Part shown: piece after piece, positions 47,571-58,618 of the stretch
Layout of the letters: every line of letters starts with the position of its first letter
Numbering within the stretch: the stretch's first letter is position 1
Assembly (NCBI GenBank): GCA_027946555.1
Contig: JAPEVC010000018.1
Span: 1-64,000 of the forward strand
Length of the DNA stretch: 64,000 nt
Origin: Gnomoniopsis sp. IMI 355080
Lineage: Eukaryota > Ascomycota > Sordariomycetes > Diaporthales > Gnomoniaceae
Direction of reading: 5' to 3'
Notes under the pieces: model-generated
Databases searched by the model: none
Seen by the model: the letters and a program-made list of their open reading frames with translations, nothing else
What the model was told of the DNA's origin: nothing
Position numbers and translations under genes: made by a program

Positions 47571-47595
47571 CCGAGAAGTGGCCCCAACTTCTCGG
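47571..47595. repeat. 9-bp hairpin
   Basis: CCGAGAAGT at 47571-47579 and ACTTCTCGG at 47587-47595 form a perfect stem with a 7-base loop. No function assigned. Confidence 0.6.
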
Positions 47596-50010
47596 GCCGC
47601 ACATAATTCGACTAGAGCCCGTCATCACGACTCGTGTCATGTATGTTTCTTTCCAGTCCCTGCAATAACAGCGTATAATGCGATTCGTCCACACTGTGTC
47701 TTTGACATTTCAGGTCGACTGGTGTTTTGACAGCACCACACTGGGCTGATCTAGGCCTAGCCGCCTCGCATCATGCCCTGAAGCTATCCTTCAAAGAATC
47801 GTCTGGTACTGGAACACCTGTTTCGATCTGCAAGTCTCGACCAGGCTTGACGTGTTGCAAAGTCCCTGGAGATCATGGGATACCCAAAGAAGCAAAGACA
47901 GGTTCCGAAAACTGACTAGCCAGAGCAAATCACCAGCCCATAATCCAGGTGGGAGTTTGGTCATCCAACCCTTGCTTACACACATGATGGGGACCTCAAG
48001 ACAGACCCGTTGCCTCCTTGAAACACGACACCTTCGTCGCTCACCGCCGACTCCACCACACCCATCATCCTCCTCTCACATGGTGGCTTTGTCTGTCCCT
48101 GTCCAAGCTCATGTTGAGGCCAAGTGTGTCACAGATCACCCACCCAAGGCTCTCAGGGTCCCTCCACCACACGGTGGGCAAAGTGGAGAGAACCTTATTT
48201 CGATGTCAGTACTGGTCGCCACTCCAAGGGCACGAAGGGCATCTGTAGATGTTTTGTGCCTAAGGTTCCTTTGCGCCCAGTGCAACAGATGACGGGTGCC
48301 GTTGAAGAAAGAGACGTGATAAATCTCCGTACGTGGAAAGTTACTTTGGGCGTCACCCATGTGTTTGCTTGCTGCAGCAGCATTCAAGCTTCGCAGATCG
48401 ATAGTGAACCAGAGATTGTGATAGTGCTGTCGCTGTCATGGAAGGCCGCTAGAAGAAGTCTAATCTGGAGATGGCGTGGCTTTCGATTGGATACTTTACG
48501 GTCAACCGGTCTCATGTCCGGGTCCAGCAGGCTTCAGAAAGTGGCCCTGGCATAGCTGACGAGTCAAGTTTTGGAGGCAAGGTTGAGATGTTTCCCCAGG
48601 TTTTGACGCTCGACTCGAACGTTTGCCGTCTGGGAAGACCCGACTTCTTGTCCTGGGAGTGGTGAGGACCCTGGGGGCGGAGGTGAAGCAGCAAAGGTGG
48701 ACAAGACAAGAAAGCTTCTTGCCGTGTTTCCGTCAAGCACGGAAGACGGAGGGGCCCCGGTCCGGGCAAAGAGATTGAGTAGACCTGGATCGTCAACGAT
48801 AACTCCTCAAGATCGACGGCGCCAAGAGGCTAGAGAAACCTTATTTGAGCGGCAGGCAAAATGCGTTCCAATGCAGACGGGCAGGCAATAGACGTCCATA
48901 CTTTTCTATTGAACGGCCCAGCCCAAGGTCGGGGGCCATGTGACGAAGAAACCTGACACCATGCTACTTGTATGGTAGGGGACTGTGGTATGCAACGACA
49001 ACAAGCACAACACAACAAGAGCGGCAGTAGCAACGTGGTTCCCCCTCCACCTTTGATCATGGAGTCCTTGCCAGGCTCTCCGTATAATGTGGAGAACAAC
49101 CATTTTACATACTCGAGTATGATTGCTGCAAATACGCCTCGCGGTACATTATACAAGTACCGTATTTCCCCAGGTGCCAGCTCCTGACGTACGCTCCGAA
49201 ATTTCCCCATATCGAAGCCTGGACCCGCCGGAAAGATCCGTTCTGAGGTCCGTGAAGTGCGGCCACGCACAGCAGGGGCGCTCCTGACAGCTTGACCCGT
49301 CCAGGGATCTCCATACATCCACAGCCATAATGACATGGTACAAGCATATCTAGTACGCGATGGCGCAGGGATGAGTGAGCGCCCCTTGCATTTTGGAGCC
49401 GCAGTGTGCATGGGTTGCCGGTGCTGCACGGGTGGCTAGGTACCCCTGGTACTTTGGGCGCGCCAGGTATATGCCGGGTGTGAGGGGGAGGGTCTACCTT
49501 TCTGCCGTTCCAAGGGCCTGAGGGCCTGAGGGTGGTGCGTGGGGCCACTGTTCCACAACGTCGACAGGGGTTCATTGACGACATTGGGATCCGACCCGCC
49601 AGGCAGGTCCTGCCGCCCGCGTAGCATCCGAGACCCCGGCATAGTGTTTCCCGACCTCGTGGTGTAGGCAGCCTGTGTACATAGCACTAGCTAGTATCAG
49701 CCTCGAGGACCCAAAAAGGGTTACTGCACATACGACCACAGGTGAAATGGGACAAAACCGTTGGCTCCAGCGCAACAAACAAGTAGTTCGCATAACTAAA
49801 TCTAGTCTCTGCGGATCCGCAATATTAGGCACAAACAATGCAAAGCGAAGCAAGTCCAGAGAGAGAGAGAACCAGTGTACGTCACTAGGGCAAACTGGCA
49901 ACTTGATCTGTTGAAAAGTTTCAAGTCCACTCGCACACTTGCCATATCGCCCCACCTCGTGTACTGGGGTACTGCGGTACTTGCCAACGTGGAGTGGGTA
50001 CGGAGGGTCC

Positions 50011-50078
50011 TGATGGGGGCCCGATGGGCCTGATGGACCCGATGGGCCCGATGGATTTCGATGGGCCCGATGGGGGTG
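50011..50078. repeat. GATGGGCCC-type minisatellite
   Basis: About seven imperfect 9-bp units based on GATGGGCCC, with units such as GATGGACCC and GATGGATTTC among them. It is outside any gene I could support. Confidence 0.75.
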
Positions 50079-53000
50079 GAAACCGTTGAAGAGGGGAAAG
50101 GAAGGAAAGGAAGAGAGAGGAAAAAATTAGTACGAGAGCCGGAATAGGAACAGTGGCCCTTCACAAGCGATTGCGAAAGCCGGGAGCGGGAATCCACACT
50201 GTTTGACATGACCTTGTTTTCTCACTGTCTCCCGCCAGCCCAGGCGGGGTGGATGTACGGCGCAAGAATCTCGGGGCGATCGCAGGATGCGCACATTTTC
50301 CAACCCATTGGGCGCCTTACCAGATTCAATGGGTCCGCAAAAGAGAGAATGCGGACTTTCCGTTTTCGTTGGCCCGGAGGAGAGGAGACCCCACCTGCAT
50401 TGATACCTACACAATCGACAGCCTCGATTAAAAAAAAAATCAAAAATTATTCAGCCTCCTCACCGCCAGCTCCAGCCTTGCAGGACTATCAATGTCACAC
50501 GCGCCTGCTACCAACCATGTAAATCTCCAACACACACACACCACACACACTGAATCAGCGCGCGGTCTGCCACCATTAGCGGGATGATACTAATGGTACT
50601 AATGTTGGGCAGGATCTGCGACCAGAAGAAGTCCAAATCGAAAGATCGAAAAAAATAAAAAAACATAAAAATTATTAAATCGAATACGAGTACAGCGTTA
50701 GCGTCCCTCAGACCCTTCGATGCGTCCTTCTAGAAGCAGCGATGCGAGCCTGTCGTCAAGGACACACCTTGCTTGACGACAGTGCCATCACGCCATGATA
50801 CATGTGTACCTTGGGCGAATTACGCACAATTGGCAGCTGGTCCCTGTGCGGCCCCCCCAAGCACACGGCTACCGGCTAGATCCTGACACCGTCACCTCAA
50901 CTCACTCACCTTCTGGGGGAGAGGAAGGGCCAGGACGATGCCAGTGCGTTCTGCGTTACAATAGCGCCATGTCATGCTGCAGAATGCCAGAAAAAGATGC
51001 TTTTCTAGCAAGTACATGGTGGCTGCAAGCCATTCACAGGGATCACTAGCGTCGTCGTGGACGTCTCTCGCGGTCTTCTACGAAACCTGCCGAAAAAGGA
51101 GGGGTTTACTAGGAGGGGTCAACTTCCACTATCCTGAACCTCTCTTTACCTCTTCCCGCCTCCTCGGCCAACCAAATCGTGAGCATGTGTGTTTGCATAG
51201 TATGTGCGGTTCTGCCAGTGCTCGATCCGAGAACTGCCCTCTCTCCCATCACACTCCATTCCAAAAACTGGCAACGGATGCGAACGGCGGATCCGAAGCA
51301 TTCGAATATTCATCCGGCCGCATGTAGTCATAAGATGGAATTTTTTTTTTCCTTTTATTGCCCCCAACGCAGCTGAGGACAATAATAGCCACCACCTACT
51401 AACAACTGGGTTCGTAACAACATAGTAAGTTCTTACAAGGCACATACACCGGGTAAGCAATATCACACCTTCCGGCAGGTTAAGTTATTCTCCACTCCAA
51501 TGACATGCTTCTGACGACACATGGTGCCGCGATCAGCGTGAGATCAAACTCTATTTTAACGTTCCTGGGCGGTTTGCCAGCCTTCGGGTTTCTGCGCATT
51601 TCCATTCTACAACACCGCTATGCAGCGGGACCACACAGACTTCGTGCCAATATAAGCAAAACTGTCATGGCTGGAATTACCTGCTGCCCGGTTGGTCTGT
51701 CCGAACGAGGGGCAATTGGGTCTCTCTCGCCCAACTGGCAGCGCTGAACTAGTTCTCAGGCGGCAAGGCGCCCGCAACTTCTACCTTTTACTATTAGGCT
51801 AATCGAGGCTGAGGCTGTTTTAGAAAAGCTGTAAACTACCAGATCCTTGTCTCTTGGACTACTTTGCAGTATACTCTTATGTATGTACCGCAGTACAATC
51901 ACAAAGTACAGTAAACTTTGGTGTGACCGGGCCGGGCACCAACAATAAACACGACAGCCGCGTATAATATGGTAGTTGTATTACCTGTCACCTCTTCTTT
52001 CCAACTTTGCGAATCCCAGGGGGGGGGGGGGAAGGTGAAGGAAAAATAATCTTGATGAAGCGCCACCGAGACACACCCGAAGGGAAACCTTGCGAAGATC
52101 TCGATTGCTTTGCGATTGGTATGTGAAATGGTCACGACACCGATAGAAAGCCACGACGATGATGGAATTATTACATTGCATGTGTGTGTGCTGCGTATTT
52201 TGTTGGCGGGCAATGGGGATTTGCCCGCCACCAACATCTAGGACGATATCTATGGCCAGCAAAGCTACACCGCTCTCTCTTGCGCTAGGAGAGCCTTATG
52301 CAGCATTATCTGTAAAGAGCCAGATCTTGTATGTAATACGTGCTATGGTTGAGTGTGTGTGTGGGAAATGGTGTGGGTGGGTTTGCGTGTTGCATGTGCA
52401 TATGCGTTATGTGTGTGAATCTGTGTGGGTGGAGGAAAGATTCGGTAACGAAGCGACGCTGCCAACAACTAACTGCACTCACTGCTCAAGTTCACCTTTT
52501 CCCGCCATGGGCAATGAATGAATGGGTGGGACTTTTGGCGGCAGGCAAGGCTGAACTATCAGGGCAACCAGGAGTGCCGTTACCCACTACCCAGAACTAG
52601 GCTCTACATGCTGAAGCACGAGATTCGAACTTTATTTCTTTTTGCCCTTTTTTTGGGGTTGCTATCCCCTTCCTCTCTTTGCTGGCGAGCCCCCGGTGTG
52701 GCAGGCAACTCGACCATTTCCACCACATCTCTTCGCACTGCATTTCACCCCAGATTACAGATACGATCCCGGCAAAGAAGCAAAGCAACAAATGCGATTT
52801 GCCTGCAGATGGAATTAATTGTCATCTACCATTTCCATTCTGGATGACGCTCTGATCTGTTTCACTCCGTCTTCTTCCGAGAATTTGTGTGTGGTAATCT
52901 TGCTCTTGTGATGGGTTGATCTGCTGCTGCATATTGGAAACGTCGACAAGGCACCGCTCCCTTGCCGGGAAAAATAGAGAGAGAAATAAAAAAAGAGATC

Positions 53001-54633
53001 GCACCCAGGGCATGAGAAATTGAATTTACTACCTGCCTGCCGTGGGTTTCGCGGGTGGTTCTTTGCTTGTTAGGCTTGGCAAGTTATGCTTCATTCTTAT
53101 TAGTGCCAAACCCGTTTATGTTGCCGCGGTCACAAAGGAAAACAAGGTCTGAATTCGGCCAAGTGGGCGTAATGGATGTGCGGGATTGTAGGATCATGTT
53201 ATCAAGGCTAAATTGAGTCCTCGAAGAATTGTTGTGAATAGATAATGTCTTTGCTCTGGTGATAGCTCATGTGAAGACAAAATTGAATAAGTAGTAAATA
53301 CACGGTACAAAAACTGAGTCGCAATTTCGATACTCGATATGCCGCTATCCGTCTCTAACTCCCAAACCTGACAACCCTGTAGTACAGTCGCCAGTTGTAT
53401 GCGCCTCCTCTCAAACGCCTTGAGCAACTCCTAAGGAACAACCAAGTAGGAAAGCAAATGAAAGCTCCATGTTGAAACAAAAAAAGGAAATAAAATAATA
53501 GTCCTCCCTGGTATTGGTATCTTCCCATCCTTATCGCATGCCGGCGTACTCATGTCTGTTCCATTTTGTGTCCTCGTTTCCGTCCAGACACTCCCAAAGG
53601 ATCCATCCGTATTGCCTTTCGTGCTCATGTTCTTAATGCTGAGGGAGTATGTGCGTTACGTGTACATAGCGGGAGGTGTTATGGCGGGGTTGGATATCAA
53701 AACTATACGAGAAAAAAAAAGTGAAAAAAAAAACCAAGCGGCCCTAGTATGGCGCGCCCCCAATTCCGGGGCACTGCCGCCCCAAAAATGCGCCTTTGCG
53801 TTTGAAACATGAAGGATTCAATGATCGCAGACCAAAAGTGGGTACTGAGCTGCTGAAACGCTACGAGAATTTACTTCTCGCCGCGGTATAAGTTATTGTC
53901 GAGGCTCTGATAGCATAGTCTAGCATGTGCTCGACTCAAAGACCAGACTTTGGTGCCGCTGTCCTTGCCAAACCCGACTCAGAACCCAGTTCGACTCGCG
54001 ATCAGGGCACCGAAGAATGTTCTTCGAAGGTTCCGAAGTGCTTCGATGCAGGCTTCGATGCGGCCCGAGGTGACATGGCGGCGCTGGTCTTCTCGTCCTG
54101 ACTCGAATACTCCAGGGACAGGAGCATCAAGTGGACTCTAGACTATAGCACTTTCACCGTCGGGATGCCGCCAGCTCGAAGGAGGGGAAAGATGTCCGAG
54201 CGGCAGCTGAAGTGCGACAGGGAAAGAGCTCAAAAAAAGTTGTCGGGGCATTGGCTGGTCCCGGGGTTCTGGGGTGAGAATGACGTCGGAGTCAGATGAA
54301 AACAAACTTTGTCGTTATCTGTCAAATCAGTGGTGGTTGCTGCCGTGCATGTCCGTGCCATGTGCGTTGCCAGAGAACGAGTGGTTGTGGGGTCCAAATA
54401 AGGTTTGCCAAACCGGAAGCTCTCAATTGTCGGAGTCCCCTCCCCGAGGAGCATGTCCCATCTCGTTACCCCAAACCTAGTTGAAAGGTGTTTACTGCGT
54501 CGGTATTTACCCGGCCAAACAGCTAGTGAATTCGTAATATAGGCGCTTTGTTATAAATCCATTAGAGCTGGTTGGTGTCTGACCGTACGGATTTTTGGTG
54601 GTTATTGCGTTGACCAACTTCCCCTTCGTTTCT

Positions 54634-55782
54634 TTACATCGAAGGGTTGTTAGGGTAGCCTCCGGCGTAAACTGGCGGGGAAGCGTAGATGCTAGCCCAG
54701 CCACCCTGGTTCTGGTGGTGCATTGAGTACGAGTGCCCCATAGAGCTGTGGTGGTGGTGGTTTGACTGAGGTCGGCTAAAATGCTGGTCTATTCATGTTG
54801 GTCAACTCTGAGACGTGGGGAAAAAAAGGTTCCCGAATAAAACATACCTCGCGAATATTCGTGGTGCAAGCGAGCCTGCGTGTCCTCTGAAGATGAATCA
54901 ACGCCGTTCTCATATTCCATATCATGCTGGTACGGAACACTTGTGGGCGGCACTGAAATGGGCTCAATCATGGGAGCAGAGCTGGAGTGGTATCGGTAGT
55001 CATCCGATGGTCCACAGGACGCGGGACTGGACACTGCAGTGGTCACGGTAACGGGGATCGCTGACAATGGCGCTGACGACCATCCCTCAGCTGGATCGGG
55101 CGTTGGCATGCCATGAGGTGTTGCCAAGTGGGTGTAGCCGTTGGTGAATGGGTCCGAAGATGCTCTAATAGTCTGGCCGTATTGTTGCGATCGAGGGTTC
55201 ATCGCAGCATTGCGCATTGACTGAAGTTCTTCATTGTGCACTAAGTCTAATGTCAGCATCGGCGACGACTGTCGACTTTGCAAGGCATCTTACAGTTGAG
55301 GTAGGAAGAAGAGTGGTGGATGGGTAGGCCAGCGGCAGTAGCTTGGTTGGTCAGGTTCTTGATTTCCTCCTCGAGGACTCTGTTCCTCTCCATCAGCACC
55401 TTGCCAAAGCCATCTTCCTTCTCGGCCTTGAGCTGGTCGATGGTGCGCTCCAGCTTGTCGATGTGCTCCTTTGTGCGAGCTCTGATGGCTCGCTGCGCCT
55501 CGCGGTCGTTGGCTCTCTTGCGTGCGAGCTGTGCAGGAGTCAAGGACGACACGCTGCGAGTTCCTGTTGGAGCCACGAGAATCAGCATCGAGTCAGTCTG
55601 ATCCAGTCTCTCCGCATCGTATGTCAGGTGTAATATGGATCCTTACCCTTCCTTTTCGCCGTCTTGGGAGTGTCGGTGGGGGTCGTGGATGGCGACATGG
55701 TCCTATTCATGGTGATGTTGGTATTGATGGGCGCGGGAAGTGGTGCTGTGCTTCGAATGTGAGATGTTGCTGCGTACGCCAT
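54634..55782 (-). CDS. bZIP transcription factor
   Basis: Minus-strand exons 55782-55647, 55563-55294, 55240-54848 and 54788-54634 join in frame to 317 residues. The ATG at 55782 (CCAAATGGCG context) opens a frame that runs directly into a second ATG at 55710 and, three codons on, a third; I chose the first but the second is possible. The basic region RKRANDREAQRAIR at about residues 60-73 continues into RTKEHIDKLERTIDQLK, a leucine-zipper heptad stretch with Glu/Lys-rich coiled coil to about residue 110. This is the fungal AP-1/bZIP type with the usual Asn-x-x-x-Ala/Gln-x-x-x-Arg pattern (NDREAQRAIR). The rest is Ser/Pro-rich with SDDYRYHSSSAP and ends in YAGGYPNNPSM. The exon-3 start may be shifted by six bases (two possible TAG acceptors). 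Nuclear DNA-binding regulator; targets unknown. A 5' uORF frame overlaps the 55710 start region. Confidence 0.86.
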
Positions 55783-58618
55783 TTGGTATCACTGGTTGAG
55801 AGAATGATAGATGAGGTTGATGAGAGAGTGCCGTGCCTGATCCACTCTTGTGCTCCATCATGGGGCCCAAGGCCTTAAATGTTAGATGGCCGCGAGCCAT
55901 ACAATTCCTCATATGCCTTGTGGGAGGAGGAGCGGACTAAGCCCCGGCCGGCACTCGTGGAAGGGGTTGACCCTGCTCCTGGCAACGTACCATGTCCTGA
56001 ACTCTAAAGGGACCACCCCAGGTTTGCCCTTCCTTGGCATCTACAATGCTCCCCGAAGCGTGGAACAGAGGCGGGCATCTGGGTACTTGCCCACCCAGGA
56101 ACGTGAAATATCAGAACTCTATTTACAGCATCGTGGTCCATTGTGCAGGACAACAAGGAGGCCTCGCAACAATGGTGTGCCCAGTGTCGGAAGACGGTAC
56201 AGAAGGCGACGGATGAAGCCTCTATCATCGGACACCTGCGAAGAAAAAAAAAGCTCTGCTCGTAATGCGATGTATCAGACCGAATGAAAGGTGTGTCGAC
56301 AAATCCCAGACGAGAGAATGGGAAGAGACCCATGTTCCAGGGGCCCCTGTGCGGTTCCAAGACGACCTACCGGAGCAAGGCACGACCACGACAGGCCCCA
56401 AAAATTAAGGTTCAGACCACCCAAATGGGGTTGGGTTATACCCAGTGGATTGTCACCTCACGGCGCCCGACAAGGGTCAGGGGAGTATCGCCGGACACTG
56501 CCCTGATCTCCCTGGTCGCTTCCGTCCAAGATGAGATGGGGGACCTCAGGGAGCAATCAAGACCAAAGAGCAACAGCTGTGTTGCATCGTAGCGGATCCG
56601 CGAGACCGCTTGGGCAGATTTCCAACGCTTTTCAGCCTTTCAAATTTTGACAGTGGCACATGCGTTTATTAGTATCGAGGTACATGCTCCGTCCTCAATG
56701 TACCGCAGTACTGCGGTACTGCGGTACTGCGGTACAACTCTTCTGGGAACGCGACGGCGTGCCCGCAAGACCCTGGCGAGTCCTTCTGCGCTGCTGCCAG
56801 CTTTCTTCCCTCTTGTCTTGGAGCTTGGGAAATGTCGGCACTCCACAGTGACGATAGCTTGCAGGAACACTGCCTCAGCACTCTGGATCATCTATCGGTC
56901 CGCTTATTTGGCGGTCAAATTTAGGAATAGAGCTCTGATCGGATAGCAATCGCAAAAAAAAAAAAAACCTTTGTGAGCCTCCGAACGTGTGAAAGCTGCG
57001 GCCGATTCGTCCCGACGCCCCAAGGACAAGAAATGGCGCTCAGTGCATGTTTCGGAAGCTTCGAGGAGCGATCACTATTCCATCATCATTAGCGGCTTTG
57101 CCTGATCAAACCTTATCCGCGATTTCGAGGAGGGGCGGAGAGGCGGAGAGGCTGGATGAGCGTTGAACTGTAATATGTGGGCTATTTTGGAGTACCGTAG
57201 TACCTACACTGGCCTTGAAACGGTCTAATTACCACAGTACTGAGAAGGTTTTCCCAGGTTAGGGCGGTCGATCCTAGCGCTCCAGTTAGCTGCAAGATAC
57301 CCGTCGATACTCCAACGCACCGGGCCGGCAACATGCTGCTGGTGATTCTCCCTAGGTAGCCTAGCATCAGTCTGTCACCTTGAACATTGGGCGATGTGAC
57401 GCTTTCGTTGCGGCAGGCATAGAGTTCGTGGTGGCCACTTGATAGATTTTACTATTGTCGTCATTATAGATAGACATACCAATAAGATGGCAAATGTATC
57501 TCTACCCAAATGTTAAGAACCGTATCTTCACTCAGGGGCGACGGCGAGCCCGGTGACTTTGCCATCATGACGAGGCTCCAAGCATCTGACGATGCCACAC
57601 GTTCTTTTGTGCATATCCGAGCCAGGATGGGCGCGCGCGGTCTTTGGCACAACAATCACCAGTGTGCTAGCACGTGGGCCCGTTCTTTTAGCCTTTACGG
57701 AATACATGAGCTGACTGTGCGGAGTTACGGGATGGGGGATCCAGCCGCAATGCGCCAATTGTGAAACACCAGGCGCTTGAAATTGCTGATTTTAAACCCA
57801 AGTTTATTTCGGTCTCGTAGCGCATGCATAAGCGGGTGTCCTCGACTGTATGAGGACGCAGCGCTGTACGGTGTACGCACATACATAGAAGTAACACGGT
57901 AGCATGAAGGAGGCGTGGGGCAGTGAGGCTGGTGCGGCGGTAGCCATCGGCTATTTCCAGTCATTCGCTCATAATAGTACGACTATTTTGAGCTGCTGGG
58001 GGTGTCCAATATACTATGTATACAGTCGACTGCGTCGTCCACCCTCGCAAGTTGCAACGATTGCGGACACCTTTCAAGCTGAGGTCGTAGCTATCTCGAC
58101 GTGCAGCAGTCCCCACACAAGCCGGCAATCAGACAGCAGGTTTCTTAGGTACGGATATGACTTTGAGTTTCGTCAAAAACCAGCTCTGTGACAGGTGGCT
58201 TGGTGGATCCCAATTGTCAGGACTCAGACACTCCGTGGGCCCTCAACAGTCTCTTAGTGCAGGGACCCTGGAAGCTCCCCATTGTCCAAGTGACCAGAGC
58301 TTCTCTGCCAGCAACGAGACAGACGGTCAAGGCGATTGGTAGCTTCGGGATCATCCAGGTCGCTTGCTGGGCTTCGCTCGCGTCTACTGGCGCTGCCCGC
58401 GCTTGTTGCTCCACTCGCTTCGCTGGACATCTTCGCTGGAATTCTTCGTTTATCCCTCACTTTGCTCGTTTGGGCTTGACGCCCTTGCGGAGATCGGGCC
58501 AAGACTCGGAGATTGCGAGATTGCTTGCATTGTTCCGCCATCGCGTGCTTTCATCTGCTATCATGGGTGCCAGGATCGAAGTCGCAATTCTCGGGAGCAC
58601 CAGGAGCCGCTTCGACGA
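55783..58618. other. Intergenic stretch with GTAC/GCGG repeats
   Basis: Upstream region of the bZIP gene and 3' flank of the pseudouridine synthase. A tandem array of TGCGGTAC units lies at 56700-56735. On the minus strand 58254-58541 has a frame (MAEQCKQSRN...) just past the pseudouridine synthase stop; I cannot identify it and do not call it a gene. Confidence 0.4.
56700..56735. repeat. Tandem TGCGGTAC array with palindromic head
   Basis: GTACCGCAGTAC at 56700-56711 is followed by three overlapping TGCGGTAC units to 56735. Related motifs occur at 49961-49980, 51885-51896 and 57192-57203. Self-complementary, so it can fold. Confidence 0.8.

Larger units (their letters stand above)
45256..54633. 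other. 9.4-kb stretch without a recognisable gene
   Basis: No frame on either strand resembles a known family, and I could not assemble a spliced gene by eye. It contains TACCTAGGTA (46241-46250), a 12-bp inverted repeat pair (46621/46740), a hairpin (47571-47595), a GATGGGCCC minisatellite (50011-50078), GTAC/GCGG repeats (49961-49980, 51885-51896), a 15-bp 5S-like sequence (49728), a (CA)n run (about 50,530-50,548), and a 12-bp G-run (about 52,020-52,031). Base composition is mixed, not the extreme AT of RIP-degraded DNA. It could be a long regulatory region, non-coding transcripts, or old remnants. Confidence 0.4.

Noticed and set aside
52597..52640. T-arm-like GTTCGAATC suggesting a tRNA
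   Set aside because: The bases on each side cannot pair as a T-stem, and no acceptor or anticodon stem is found.
58254..58541. Minus-strand frame (MAEQCKQSRN...) just past the pseudouridine synthase stop
   Set aside because: Some protein-like texture but no recognisable family, no clear splice partner; probably 3' flank.
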